Positions 26,844 through 34,549 of a stretch of DNA of 64,000 nucleotides are shown here, in pieces. Each line of letters opens with the position of its first letter. The stretch's first letter is position 1. The translations under genes were made by a program, and so were the position numbers. The notes below the pieces were generated by a model. The model was not told the origin of the DNA. It searched no databases and saw only the letters and a program-made list of their open reading frames with translations. This stretch comes from Arthrobacter glacialis (GTDB lineage Bacteria; Actinomycetota; Actinomycetes; Actinomycetales; Micrococcaceae), in assembly GCF_002909445.1 (NCBI RefSeq), contig NZ_PPXC01000002.1:62001-126000 (forward strand). Direction: 5' to 3'.

Positions 26844-28280
26844 ATGGAGTTAGCGCCACGGAAGCGGACCCTTGCTGCCGCGTTCATGACGCTTGCCCTG
26901 GCCGGCACCTTGGCGTTGGTGGCGGCCACGGCAGCATCGGCCGATGACATCCGCAACCGGCAGTACTGGTTGGAGCAGTCCGGGATCGAGAATGCTTGGG
27001 AGAAAACCCAGGGTGAAGGCGTGAAAATCGCCATCATCGACAGCGGCATCGACAAGTCCCACAAGGACCTGGCCGGCGCCGTGGTGGGCGGCACCGACAT
27101 GTCCGGGGCTGGATCCGCCGACGGCACCAAGGGTGTGGGTGCCGAGCCCGAACACGGCACACTCGTGGCAACCATGCTGGCAGGGCGCGGACACAGCCCC
27201 AGCACCCCCACAGCCAAGCCCACAAAAACGGCCGGTCCCAGCAGCACGGCACCTGCCAAGGAGACGGTGGGGGCAGGCCCCGACGGCGTCATAGGCGTGG
27301 CCCCCAAGGCTGAGCTCCTCAGTGTTTCTGTGTGGCTGGGCAGCGAGAACCCCTCGGGGAAGAACATTGACGATCAGATCCCGGCAGCGGTGAAGTGGGC
27401 TGTGGATCAAGGCGCCAAGGTTATCAACATGTCCCTGGGCAGCACCTCAACAGCCTGGCCGCAAAGCTGGGACGACGCGTTTGCGTACGCAGAAGCCAAG
27501 GATGTTGTCATTGTGGCGGCGGCGGGAAACCGTAAATCCGGCAGCGAACAGGTGGGTGCTCCCGCCACGATTCCGGGCATCTTGGCCGTGGGTGGCTTGG
27601 ACAAGGACGGCACAGCCAGTGTTGATTCCTCCTCACAAGGCATCAGTATTGGTGTCAGTGCCCCGGCTGAGGACCTGGTGGGAGGCCTGCCCGGGGGTGG
27701 CTATGCACAGTGGAACGGCACCAGCGGCGCCGCGCCCATCGTCTCCGGCGTGGCTGCCCTGATCAGGTCCAAATACCCGGACATGTCCGCCGCCCAGGTC
27801 ATCAACCGCATCATCTCCACCGCCAAGCCCAAGGGGGAGGGGCTGCCCAATGCCATCTACGGCTATGGGATTCTCGACGCGGCTGCTGCCCTGAGCGCAG
27901 ATGTCCCCGTGGTGCAAGTGAACCCGCTGGGCAGCATTGCGGAATGGATTCGCGTGCACCGCCGCGGGGAGGTGGTGCCGCCCACCAACGGCCAGCCGGC
28001 CACGAGCGTGCCCCAGCCCAAGGCGACGTTGTCCGAACATGCCGCCCCTGTGGCCATCCCTGTCGCGGAACTTTCAAGTGCAGGGCCACGGGCCTTGGTC
28101 CTGGGTTCGTTGGGATTGTTCGCGGTGATTGTGGTGGCAGGGGGCACCCACCTGGTGCTGGCCCGGCGCAGGTTGCTGGCGTCCGACGGCGCTGACGGAG
28201 CCGATGAGGATTCGGAAGGATCCTGGGGTGCCCACACCAGCCACGAGGCCCCGCCGCAACGAGTGGGCCACAAACACTGA
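26844..28280 (+). CDS. Mycosin-like membrane-anchored subtilisin
   Basis: A 478-residue S8 protease with a signal peptide (about 1-30), the catalytic triad in IAIIDSGID (Asp, near 65), EHGTLVA (His, near 103) and NGTSGAAP (Ser, near 293), and a C-terminal helix (about 415-440) followed by basic and acidic residues. This layout is that of mycosins (MycP), the type VII secretion proteases. A Thr/Pro-rich loop of about 35 residues is inserted after the His motif, as in mycosin proteins. No ESX gene lies in the window, so a link to type VII secretion is not shown. ATG 26844 gives a clean signal peptide. Confidence 0.87.
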   Translation: MELAPRKRTLAAAFMTLALAGTLALVAATAASADDIRNRQYWLEQSGIENAWEKTQGEGVKIAIIDSGIDKSHKDLAGAVVGGTDMSGAGSADGTKGVGAEPEHGTLVATMLAGRGHSPSTPTAKPTKTAGPSSTAPAKETVGAGPDGVIGVAPKAELLSVSVWLGSENPSGKNIDDQIPAAVKWAVDQGAKVINMSLGSTSTAWPQSWDDAFAYAEAKDVVIVAAAGNRKSGSEQVGAPATIPGILAVGGLDKDGTASVDSSSQGISIGVSAPAEDLVGGLPGGGYAQWNGTSGAAPIVSGVAALIRSKYPDMSAAQVINRIISTAKPKGEGLPNAIYGYGILDAAAALSADVPVVQVNPLGSIAEWIRVHRRGEVVPPTNGQPATSVPQPKATLSEHAAPVAIPVAELSSAGPRALVLGSLGLFAVIVVAGGTHLVLARRRLLASDGADGADEDSEGSWGAHTSHEAPPQRVGHKH

Positions 28281-28286
28281 TCCCCA

Positions 28287-28359
28287 CCGCCTGCCGAACG
28301 GGCAGTAGTTGTTGATGTTTGCGCCGAACATCAACAACTACTGCCCTTTCGGCAGGCGG
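28287..28359. terminator. 73-bp palindrome, family 2 copy 1
   Basis: Arms CCGCCTGCCGAA and GGGCAGTAGTTGTTGATG pair with their complements around a short loop, with one single-base bulge. It starts 7 bp after the protease gene. The inner arm recurs at 56086-56142. Confidence 0.75.
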
Positions 28360-28451
28360 AGTGGCACATACTCGACGAGACCGCGCAAGCCCGTTACGTC
28401 GTCGTGTAATAGGCTAGTGAATATTTTCACAAAGAGCGGTATCATGGTCAT

Positions 28452-29909
28452 ATGGCAATCACACCCACCTTTTCAGCACGACCGCGCGTCCTCGTAGTTG
28501 GCGGCGGCTACGTCGGCTTTTACACGGCGCTTAAACTGCAGAAGAAGATCGCGAAGTCCGGTGGCATTGTCACCCTCGTCGATCCGCTGCCCTACATGAC
28601 GTACCAGCCGTTCCTGCCCGAGGTGGCCGGCGGCAACATCGAGGCCCGCCACGCGGTTGTCTCCCACCGCATGCACCTGAAGGACACCGAGCTCATCCAG
28701 GGCTCCGTGACCAACATTGACCACGAGAACCGCACGGCAGTCATTGCCCCGGTTGACGGTGGCGCCCCCATCGAGCTGCCCTACCACGACGTGGTTATCG
28801 CAGCCGGTGCCGTAACCCGCACCTTCCCCATCAAGGGCTTGGCCGAGGCCGGTATCGGCTTGAAGACCATTGAAGAGGCTGTTGCCCTGCGCAACCAGGT
28901 TCTCTCCCTCATTGAGCTGGCCTCCACGGAAGCTGATCCCGAGCTGCGCAAGCGTCACCTGACGTTCGTTGTGGTCGGTGGCGGCTTCGCCGGCATCGAA
29001 ACCATCGCCGAGCTCGAGGACATGGCCCGCGCGGCCGTCAAGCTCAACAACCGCGTTGAGCAGTCCGAACTGCGCTTCGTGCTCGTCGAAGCCATGGGCC
29101 GCATCATGCCCGAGGTCACCGAGAAGCAGGCACTTTGGGTTGTGGAGCACTTGCGCAGCCGCGGCGTTGAAGTTCTGCTGAACACGTCCTTGGACAACGC
29201 AGAGAACAACAACATCAAGCTCATCAACCTCCCGGACAAGTCCGTTGCGCAGGAATTTGACGCTGACACCCTCATCTGGACGGCCGGCGTCATGGCCAAC
29301 CCCATGGTCCGCTCCACCGACTTCCCGATCGAGCCCCGCGGCCGCGTTTCGGTCAACGTCAACCTGCAGATCAACGGCGAATTCGGTGTCATCCCGAACG
29401 CCTGGGCTGCCGGCGACGTTGCAGCCGTGCCGGACGTTACCGGCGGCCTGCCCGACGGTACCTGTGTCCCCAACGCCCAGCACGCCCTGCGTCAGGCCAA
29501 GCGCCTGGCCAAGAACTTGTGGGCCAGCCGCTTCAACAAGCCGTTGACCGGCTACAAGCACAAGAACCTGGGCGCTGTTGCCGGCTTCGGCGAGTGGAAG
29601 GGTGTTGCCAAGGTTATGGGCATCCAGCTCAAGGGTCCGTTGGCCTGGTTGATGCACCGCGGTTACCACGGCCTGGCCATGCCCACGTTCGAGCGCAAGT
29701 TCCGCGTCATCATGGACTGGTTCGTTGCCTTCTTCGCTGGCCGCGACTTGGCCCAGCTGGAATTCCTGGACAACCCGCGCCGCGCGTTCGTCACTGCAGC
29801 TACCCCGGCTCCGAAGCCTGCTGCCAAGCCGGTCGAGGCTGCCCCGGCAGCCGAGCCCGCCAAGGCGGATGCTCCGGTAGCCAAGGAAGAAGCAACTGCT
29901 TCGAAGTAG
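28452..29909 (+). CDS. ndh: Type II NADH dehydrogenase
   Basis: A 485-residue single-subunit, non-proton-pumping NADH:quinone oxidoreductase on the inner face of the membrane. The FAD fold is VLVVGGGYVGFYTALKLQKK, the NADH fold is FVVVGGGFAGIETIAELED, and the second FAD segment is AWAAGDVAAVPD. Membrane-associating C-terminal segments include GPLAWLMHRGYHGLAMPTF. The last 45 residues are an Ala/Pro/Lys-rich tail. A -10 TAGGCT lies about 45 nt upstream, giving a short leader. Confidence 0.94.
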   Translation: MAITPTFSARPRVLVVGGGYVGFYTALKLQKKIAKSGGIVTLVDPLPYMTYQPFLPEVAGGNIEARHAVVSHRMHLKDTELIQGSVTNIDHENRTAVIAPVDGGAPIELPYHDVVIAAGAVTRTFPIKGLAEAGIGLKTIEEAVALRNQVLSLIELASTEADPELRKRHLTFVVVGGGFAGIETIAELEDMARAAVKLNNRVEQSELRFVLVEAMGRIMPEVTEKQALWVVEHLRSRGVEVLLNTSLDNAENNNIKLINLPDKSVAQEFDADTLIWTAGVMANPMVRSTDFPIEPRGRVSVNVNLQINGEFGVIPNAWAAGDVAAVPDVTGGLPDGTCVPNAQHALRQAKRLAKNLWASRFNKPLTGYKHKNLGAVAGFGEWKGVAKVMGIQLKGPLAWLMHRGYHGLAMPTFERKFRVIMDWFVAFFAGRDLAQLEFLDNPRRAFVTAATPAPKPAAKPVEAAPAAEPAKADAPVAKEEATASK

Positions 29910-29929
29910 TTAGCCCTTTTGTTTCAAGC

Positions 29930-29970
29930 ACGACGGCGGCCCTCCCCACTTGCGGGAGGGCCGCCGTCGT
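29930..29970. terminator. Terminator after ndh
   Basis: Perfect 17-bp arms ACGACGGCGGCCCTCCC enclose a 7-nt loop. The core GCCGCCGTCG is also used in the hairpin at 62578-62630. Confidence 0.85.
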
Positions 29971-30043
29971 ACTTTCCCCAGTGGATCCCATCCAAACTGC
30001 GGCGGAGCCTACGGCCTCTCGGTTTGCGAACAGGTGCAGGCAC

Positions 30044-30049
30044 TAGACT
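30044..30049 (+). promoter_or_regulatory. -10 element TAGACT, leaderless GNAT
   Basis: TAGACT lies 6 nt before ATG 30056; no Shine-Dalgarno site is present. Confidence 0.55.
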
Positions 30050-30055
30050 GCTTCT

Positions 30056-30556
30056 ATGATCATCAGACGCGAGCATGCTGGGGACAGGCCAGAAATTTTG
30101 GCTGTGGTGAAGGCTGCCTTTCCCGAACCCGTGGAGGCCAAGCTGCTCCGAGAACTCTTTGCCTCGCGCGAGTACATTCCTGAGTTGTCGCTGGTGGCGG
30201 AGTCCGATCGCGGGGAAATCCTGGGCCATGTGATCACCACCCGCGGCTGGATTGGTGCCGAGAAATCGCTGGGACTGGGGCCGATTGCCGTGCAGCCGGA
30301 GTACCAGAATCAAGGTGTGGGCTCGGCCCTGATGAACGCCACCATTGAGCAGGCCAACAAAATGGGGGAGTCGACCCTTGTTCTGCTGGGCAGCACCGAC
30401 TATTACCCCCGTTTTGGGTTTGTGCCGGCGGACTCCATGGGCATCACCTCACCGGACCCTTCGTGGGGATCGCATTTCATGGCACTGCCCCTGGCTGCGC
30501 ACAAGCCCGGTTTGCATGGACAGTTCAAGTATTCGGAGCCATTCAACGCCCTTTAG
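30056..30556 (+). CDS. GNAT N-acetyltransferase
   Basis: A 166-residue acetyltransferase of the YhbS-like GNAT group. The acetyl-CoA motif is LGPIAVQPEYQNQGVGSALM, and the C-terminal GSTDYYPRFGFVPA is typical of these enzymes. The substrate is unknown. It is monocistronic with a leaderless start. Confidence 0.85.
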   Translation: MIIRREHAGDRPEILAVVKAAFPEPVEAKLLRELFASREYIPELSLVAESDRGEILGHVITTRGWIGAEKSLGLGPIAVQPEYQNQGVGSALMNATIEQANKMGESTLVLLGSTDYYPRFGFVPADSMGITSPDPSWGSHFMALPLAAHKPGLHGQFKYSEPFNAL

Positions 30557-30624
30557 ATGCCAGTTTCAGTCGCGGGCCAACCATCCAGTAATGTTGTTAA
30601 CAGCTGGAGAACCAAGCCAGCTAC

Positions 30625-30697
30625 GCCCCAGTAGCCCAATGGCAGAGGCACCAGACTTAAAATCTGTTCAGTGTCGGTTCGAGTCCGACCTGGGGTA
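30625..30697 (+). tRNA. tRNA-Leu-like, anticodon UAA, short variable arm
   Basis: A 73-nt cloverleaf: acceptor GCCCCAG/CTGGGGT (7 bp, one G-T), 3-bp D stem GCC/GGC with loop containing GG, anticodon stem CAGA/TCTG with loop CTTAAAA (anticodon TAA), variable region of only 5 nt, and T arm GTCGG-TTCGAGT-CCGAC. The discriminator base is A; the genome encodes CC but not the final A. The anticodon reads UUA (Leu), and the D arm looks leucine-like, yet bacterial tRNA-Leu normally has a long variable arm. The tRNA fold is clear; its amino acid identity is uncertain. Confidence 0.85.
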
Positions 30698-30818
30698 CCT
30701 ACACACCACGCCGTGCACGGTGGTTTCCTGAGGTATCAGGGAACAAAAACGGTAGTTTGAACGTAATACTAAGTACCGAATAAAACATTTTGCCCCTCAT
30801 TTCTAAGGAAACAGAACC

Positions 30819-31664
30819 ATGGCACTTGGTGGAAATCCGGTTTTTGCCAACAACAAGAACTTCAAGGACGCGCCTGCTGGACAACGCGGCTACGCCAATG
30901 GTGGAGCTGACACCCTGGCCGCCCAGAAACAGTTCTCCGCCGCGCAGTTGCAGGACATGTACAGCAAGCCCTCTGCGAATGCTGCGCAGACAGGCCGCAT
31001 GACCTACGACGACGTCATCATGAAGACTGTCTTCACCCTGGGCCTGGTGCTGGTTGGTGCAGCCCTTGGCTGGATGGTTCCCATCCTCATGTGGCCGGGC
31101 ATGATCATTGGCCTGGTCCTGGGCCTGGTGAACTCCTTCAAGAAGGAGCCGTCACCGGCGCTGATTCTGGGCTATGCCTTGTTTGAGGGCATGTTCCTCG
31201 GTGGCCTGTCCGGGCTGCTGGAACAGAGCTTCCCGGGCATCGTGGTCCAGGCCCTGCTGGGCACGCTGAGCGTGTTCATTGTGACCCTGGTGCTTTTCCG
31301 CAACGCCAAGGTCCGAGCCACCCCCAAGATGACACGTTTCTTCATCATCGCCTTGGCCGGCTACGCGCTGTTCTCGCTGGTGAACTTCTTCCTCATGATC
31401 TTCAATGTCACCACCACCCCCTGGGGTATCAATGGCATGGACATCCCCGGCACCAACATCCCCTTTGGTGTGGTCATTGGCCTGCTGGCCATTGGCTTGG
31501 CCGCGTTCTCACTGATTGTGGACTTCACCTCCATTGAGCAGGGTGTGCAGCGCGGGCTGCCCGCCAAGTACTCCTGGACAGCAGCCTTTGGCCTGACAGT
31601 GACTCTTGTGTGGCTGTACGTGGAGATCCTGCGCCTGCTGGCCATCCTGCGCGGCAACAACTAA
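30819..31664 (+). CDS. Bax inhibitor-1/YccA family protein
   Basis: A 281-residue seven-helix membrane protein of the BI-1 (TMBIM) family, whose members leak or sense Ca2+ and protons. About 65 polar residues precede the first helix. The last part, FTSIEQGVQRGLPAKYSW followed by LTVTLVWLYVEILRLLAIL, contains the family's C-terminal acidic pair and final helix. AAGGAAAC is placed well before the ATG. A hairpin terminator follows. Confidence 0.9.
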   Translation: MALGGNPVFANNKNFKDAPAGQRGYANGGADTLAAQKQFSAAQLQDMYSKPSANAAQTGRMTYDDVIMKTVFTLGLVLVGAALGWMVPILMWPGMIIGLVLGLVNSFKKEPSPALILGYALFEGMFLGGLSGLLEQSFPGIVVQALLGTLSVFIVTLVLFRNAKVRATPKMTRFFIIALAGYALFSLVNFFLMIFNVTTTPWGINGMDIPGTNIPFGVVIGLLAIGLAAFSLIVDFTSIEQGVQRGLPAKYSWTAAFGLTVTLVWLYVEILRLLAILRGNN

Positions 31665-31694
31665 TTCCGGCTCAGGCCCTTCATATCACCGGCG

Positions 31695-31728
31695 AATGCC
31701 CGACCCCTGGTCTCAGGGGCCGGGCATT
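31695..31728 (+). terminator. Terminator after the BI-1 gene
   Basis: The stem AATGCCCG-CCCCTG/CAGGGG-CGGGCATT has a 4-nt loop, followed by GCTCAAATTTTT. It insulates terC copy 1 from the upstream gene. Confidence 0.85.
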
Positions 31729-31789
31729 GCTCAAATTTTTCCCAGGAATATGGCAGAACCTGCCGACACGAAACTAGCGAAAGAACCTC

Positions 31790-32977
31790 ATGACTGTTTC
31801 ACCCCTGATCTGGGGCATTACCATTGTGGTCATTTTGGCCCTGTTGGCCTTTGACTATTTCTTCCACATCCGCAAGGCGCATATTCCCACCTTGCGTGAA
31901 GCGGCCATTTGGTCCTCTATCTATGTTGGCTTGGCCGTTGTTTTCGGTATCGCTGTGTTTGTGTTTGGCGGTGCCACGATGGGTGGCGAGTACTTTGCCG
32001 GTTACATCACCGAAAAGGCTTTGAGTGTTGACAACTTGTTTGTCTTCTTGGTCATCATGGCCAGCTTCAAGGTTCCCCGTGAGGATCAGCAGAAGGTTTT
32101 GCTGTTCGGCATCGTCTTTGCCCTGATTGCCCGGACCGGTTTCATCTTCGCCGGTGCCGCACTGATCAACACTTGGTCCTGGATGTTCTACATCTTCGGC
32201 ATCATCTTGCTGATCACGGCAGGTAACTTGCTCAAGGAAGAAGACGGCAGCGATGAGGGCGCCGATAACTTCATCATCAAGATTGCCAAGCGCCTCTTCA
32301 ATACCTCTGAGCACTACGATGGCGACAAGCTTGTTACCAAGATTGATGGCAAGAAGGTCCTCACCCCGATGTTGCTGGTCATGGTCGCCATTGGTGGCAC
32401 CGACCTGCTGTTCGCGCTGGATTCCATTCCGGCTATCTTCGGTTTGACCCAGAACGTGTACATTGTCTTCACGGCAACGGCGTTCTCCTTGATGGGTCTG
32501 CGTCAGCTGTACTTCCTCCTTGATGGACTGCTGGATCGTCTGATCTACCTTTCCTACGGCTTGGCAGCGATCTTGGCGTTCATTGGTGTGAAGCTGGTGC
32601 TGCACGCCTTGCATGAGAACAACTTGCCGTTCATCAACGGTGGCGAGCATGTCAACGTCTTTGAGATCTCCACTGGTCTGTCCCTGACGGTGATCATTGG
32701 TGTTCTGGTGGTCACGGTGGTGGCGTCGTTGGTGAGCAAGTCCGGCAAGGCCCAGACGGTGCTTAACAACGCCCGTCGCCATGCTGAAAGCTACTCGAAC
32801 CTGGAATACACGGCTGATCCGGCCGAGCGTGAGCGTGTTTACAGCCTGCTCATGGTCGAGGAAAAGACCATCCAGACCATGGAGCCCAAGTACCGCGACA
32901 AGCACAAGGACTCCGAGGAGATCCTCGAGCAGATCGCCAAGACGCACGAACTGCACCAGGACTTCCTGGGTAAGTAG
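31790..32977 (+). CDS. terC: TerC family metal exporter, copy 1
   Basis: A 395-residue TerC/Alx family membrane protein. Family members export Mn2+ and help metallate secreted proteins; older work tied them to tellurium resistance. Hydrophobic helices include the acidic segments SVDNLFVFLVIM and GGTDLLFALDSIPAIFGL, whose Asp residues are the proposed metal path. An acidic/basic cytoplasmic C-terminus follows. The protein is the same as copy 2. This copy lacks the riboswitch-like leader and has only about 60 bp after the BI-1 terminator; AAAGAA precedes the ATG weakly. Confidence 0.93.
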   Translation: MTVSPLIWGITIVVILALLAFDYFFHIRKAHIPTLREAAIWSSIYVGLAVVFGIAVFVFGGATMGGEYFAGYITEKALSVDNLFVFLVIMASFKVPREDQQKVLLFGIVFALIARTGFIFAGAALINTWSWMFYIFGIILLITAGNLLKEEDGSDEGADNFIIKIAKRLFNTSEHYDGDKLVTKIDGKKVLTPMLLVMVAIGGTDLLFALDSIPAIFGLTQNVYIVFTATAFSLMGLRQLYFLLDGLLDRLIYLSYGLAAILAFIGVKLVLHALHENNLPFINGGEHVNVFEISTGLSLTVIIGVLVVTVVASLVSKSGKAQTVLNNARRHAESYSNLEYTADPAERERVYSLLMVEEKTIQTMEPKYRDKHKDSEEILEQIAKTHELHQDFLGK

Positions 32978-32986
32978 CCGATTAAA

Positions 32987-33058
32987 CAACTAGCCCGCAG
33001 AAAACGGCGAAAAACACGTCAAAATCGTGAATTTTCGCCGTTTACTGCGGGCTAGTTG
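32987..33058. terminator. 72-bp palindrome, family 1 copy 2
   Basis: Arms CAACTAGCCCGCAGAAAACG and complement, with CGAAAA/TTTTCG near the loop. It starts 9 bp after terC copy 1 and is part of the duplicated unit. Confidence 0.75.
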
Positions 33059-33123
33059 TGGTTTCAACATAGCCTGCGAGTACTCGAGCCAATGAACCGA
33101 TTTTGTCTACCCGCCGCATCGGA

Positions 33124-33129
33124 TATGAT
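33124..33129 (+). promoter_or_regulatory. -10 element for the terC copy 2 leader
   Basis: TATGAT lies 9 nt before the predicted leader structure at 33139, with TTTGTC/TTGTCT 15-16 nt further upstream as a possible -35. A start near 33136 would place the whole structure in the transcript. Confidence 0.5.
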
Positions 33130-33138
33130 GGTCAAAGC

Positions 33139-33261
33139 GTAGGGGAGTATCCCGTAGCGCTGAATCCGTCAACACGTAGGGCAAAGACGCCCTGCCGGGT
33201 TCAGTGTCCGACTGTTTTTCAGCCGGTGGAGAGACTTGCGGCGATAGCCGCTGCCCTCTAC
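33139..33261 (+). promoter_or_regulatory. Candidate yybP-ykoY (Mn2+) riboswitch
   Basis: The closing stem GTAGGGG/CCCTCTAC spans 33139-33261. The 5' side continues GGGGAGTATCCC, close to the conserved GGGGAGTAGC of the yybP-ykoY class, and the 3' side has GGAGAGACTTGCGGC, resembling its second conserved loop. Two internal hairpins are visible (GGGC-AAAGAC-GCCC and GCGGC-GATA-GCCGC). It ends 14 nt before terC copy 2, and this class often controls TerC genes in response to Mn2+. A covariance-model search would settle it. Confidence 0.65.
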
Positions 33262-33275
33262 CGAAAGACAGAATC

Positions 33276-34463
33276 ATGACTGTTTCACCCCTGATCTGGG
33301 GCATTACCATTGTGGTCATTTTGGCCCTGTTGGCCTTTGACTATTTCTTCCACATCCGCAAGGCGCATATTCCCACCTTGCGTGAAGCGGCCATTTGGTC
33401 CTCTATCTATGTTGGCTTGGCCGTTGTTTTCGGTATCGCTGTGTTTGTGTTTGGCGGTGCCACGATGGGTGGCGAGTACTTTGCCGGTTACATCACCGAA
33501 AAGGCTTTGAGTGTTGACAACTTGTTTGTCTTCTTGGTCATCATGGCCAGCTTCAAGGTTCCCCGTGAGGATCAGCAGAAGGTTTTGCTGTTCGGCATCG
33601 TCTTTGCCCTGATTGCCCGGACCGGTTTCATCTTCGCCGGTGCCGCACTGATCAACACTTGGTCCTGGATGTTCTACATCTTCGGCATCATCTTGCTGAT
33701 CACGGCAGGTAACTTGCTCAAGGAAGAAGACGGCAGCGATGAGGGCGCCGATAACTTCATCATCAAGATTGCCAAGCGCCTCTTCAATACCTCTGAGCAC
33801 TACGATGGCGACAAGCTTGTTACCAAGATTGATGGCAAGAAGGTCCTCACCCCGATGTTGCTGGTCATGGTCGCCATTGGTGGCACCGACCTGCTGTTCG
33901 CGCTGGATTCCATTCCGGCTATCTTCGGTTTGACCCAGAACGTGTACATTGTCTTCACGGCAACGGCGTTCTCCTTGATGGGTCTGCGTCAGCTGTACTT
34001 CCTCCTTGATGGACTGCTGGATCGTCTGATCTACCTTTCCTACGGCTTGGCAGCGATCTTGGCGTTCATTGGTGTGAAGCTGGTGCTGCACGCCTTGCAT
34101 GAGAACAACTTGCCGTTCATCAACGGTGGCGAGCATGTCAACGTCTTTGAGATCTCCACTGGTCTGTCCCTGACGGTGATCATTGGTGTTCTGGTGGTCA
34201 CGGTGGTGGCGTCGTTGGTGAGCAAGTCCGGCAAGGCCCAGACGGTGCTTAACAACGCCCGTCGCCATGCTGAAAGCTACTCGAACCTGGAATACACGGC
34301 TGATCCGGCCGAGCGTGAGCGTGTTTACAGCCTGCTCATGGTCGAGGAAAAGACCATCCAGACCATGGAGCCCAAGTACCGCGACAAGCACAAGGACTCC
34401 GAGGAGATCCTCGAGCAGATCGCCAAGACGCACGAACTGCACCAGGACTTCCTGGGTAAGTAG
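33276..34463 (+). CDS. terC: TerC family metal exporter, copy 2
   Basis: Same 395-residue product as copy 1. I start at ATG 33276 because an in-frame ATG at 33204 would translate part of the structured leader. This copy follows the candidate Mn2+ riboswitch and its promoter, so it is probably the regulated one. Downstream lies an identical 72-bp palindrome and the end of galK on the other strand. Lack of visible divergence points to recent duplication or ongoing gene conversion. Confidence 0.94.
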   Translation: MTVSPLIWGITIVVILALLAFDYFFHIRKAHIPTLREAAIWSSIYVGLAVVFGIAVFVFGGATMGGEYFAGYITEKALSVDNLFVFLVIMASFKVPREDQQKVLLFGIVFALIARTGFIFAGAALINTWSWMFYIFGIILLITAGNLLKEEDGSDEGADNFIIKIAKRLFNTSEHYDGDKLVTKIDGKKVLTPMLLVMVAIGGTDLLFALDSIPAIFGLTQNVYIVFTATAFSLMGLRQLYFLLDGLLDRLIYLSYGLAAILAFIGVKLVLHALHENNLPFINGGEHVNVFEISTGLSLTVIIGVLVVTVVASLVSKSGKAQTVLNNARRHAESYSNLEYTADPAERERVYSLLMVEEKTIQTMEPKYRDKHKDSEEILEQIAKTHELHQDFLGK

Positions 34464-34472
34464 CCGATTAAA

Positions 34473-34544
34473 CAACTAGCCCGCAGAAAACGGCGAAAAA
34501 CACGTCAAAATCGTGAATTTTCGCCGTTTACTGCGGGCTAGTTG
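34473..34544. terminator. 72-bp palindrome, family 1 copy 3
   Basis: Same sequence as 32987-33058, lying between convergent terC copy 2 and galK, where it can end both transcripts. Confidence 0.75.
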
Positions 34545-34549
34545 TGGTT

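Larger units (their letters stand above)
31788..33064. repeat. 1277-bp direct repeat, copy 1 (terC + palindrome)
   Basis: This segment appears identical to 33274-34550 (offset 1486). Identity begins 2 nt before the terC ATG and ends 6 nt after the 72-bp palindrome. The flanks differ: copy 1 follows the BI-1 terminator, copy 2 follows a structured leader. Confidence 0.95.

Noticed and set aside
28473-29669. 398-codon open frame antisense to ndh
   Set aside because: GC-rich third positions keep the opposite strand open; the composition has no domain or membrane logic.
31799-32989. 396-codon open frames antisense to both terC copies
   Set aside because: They are duplicated only because terC is; the sequence is a shadow of the membrane protein codons.
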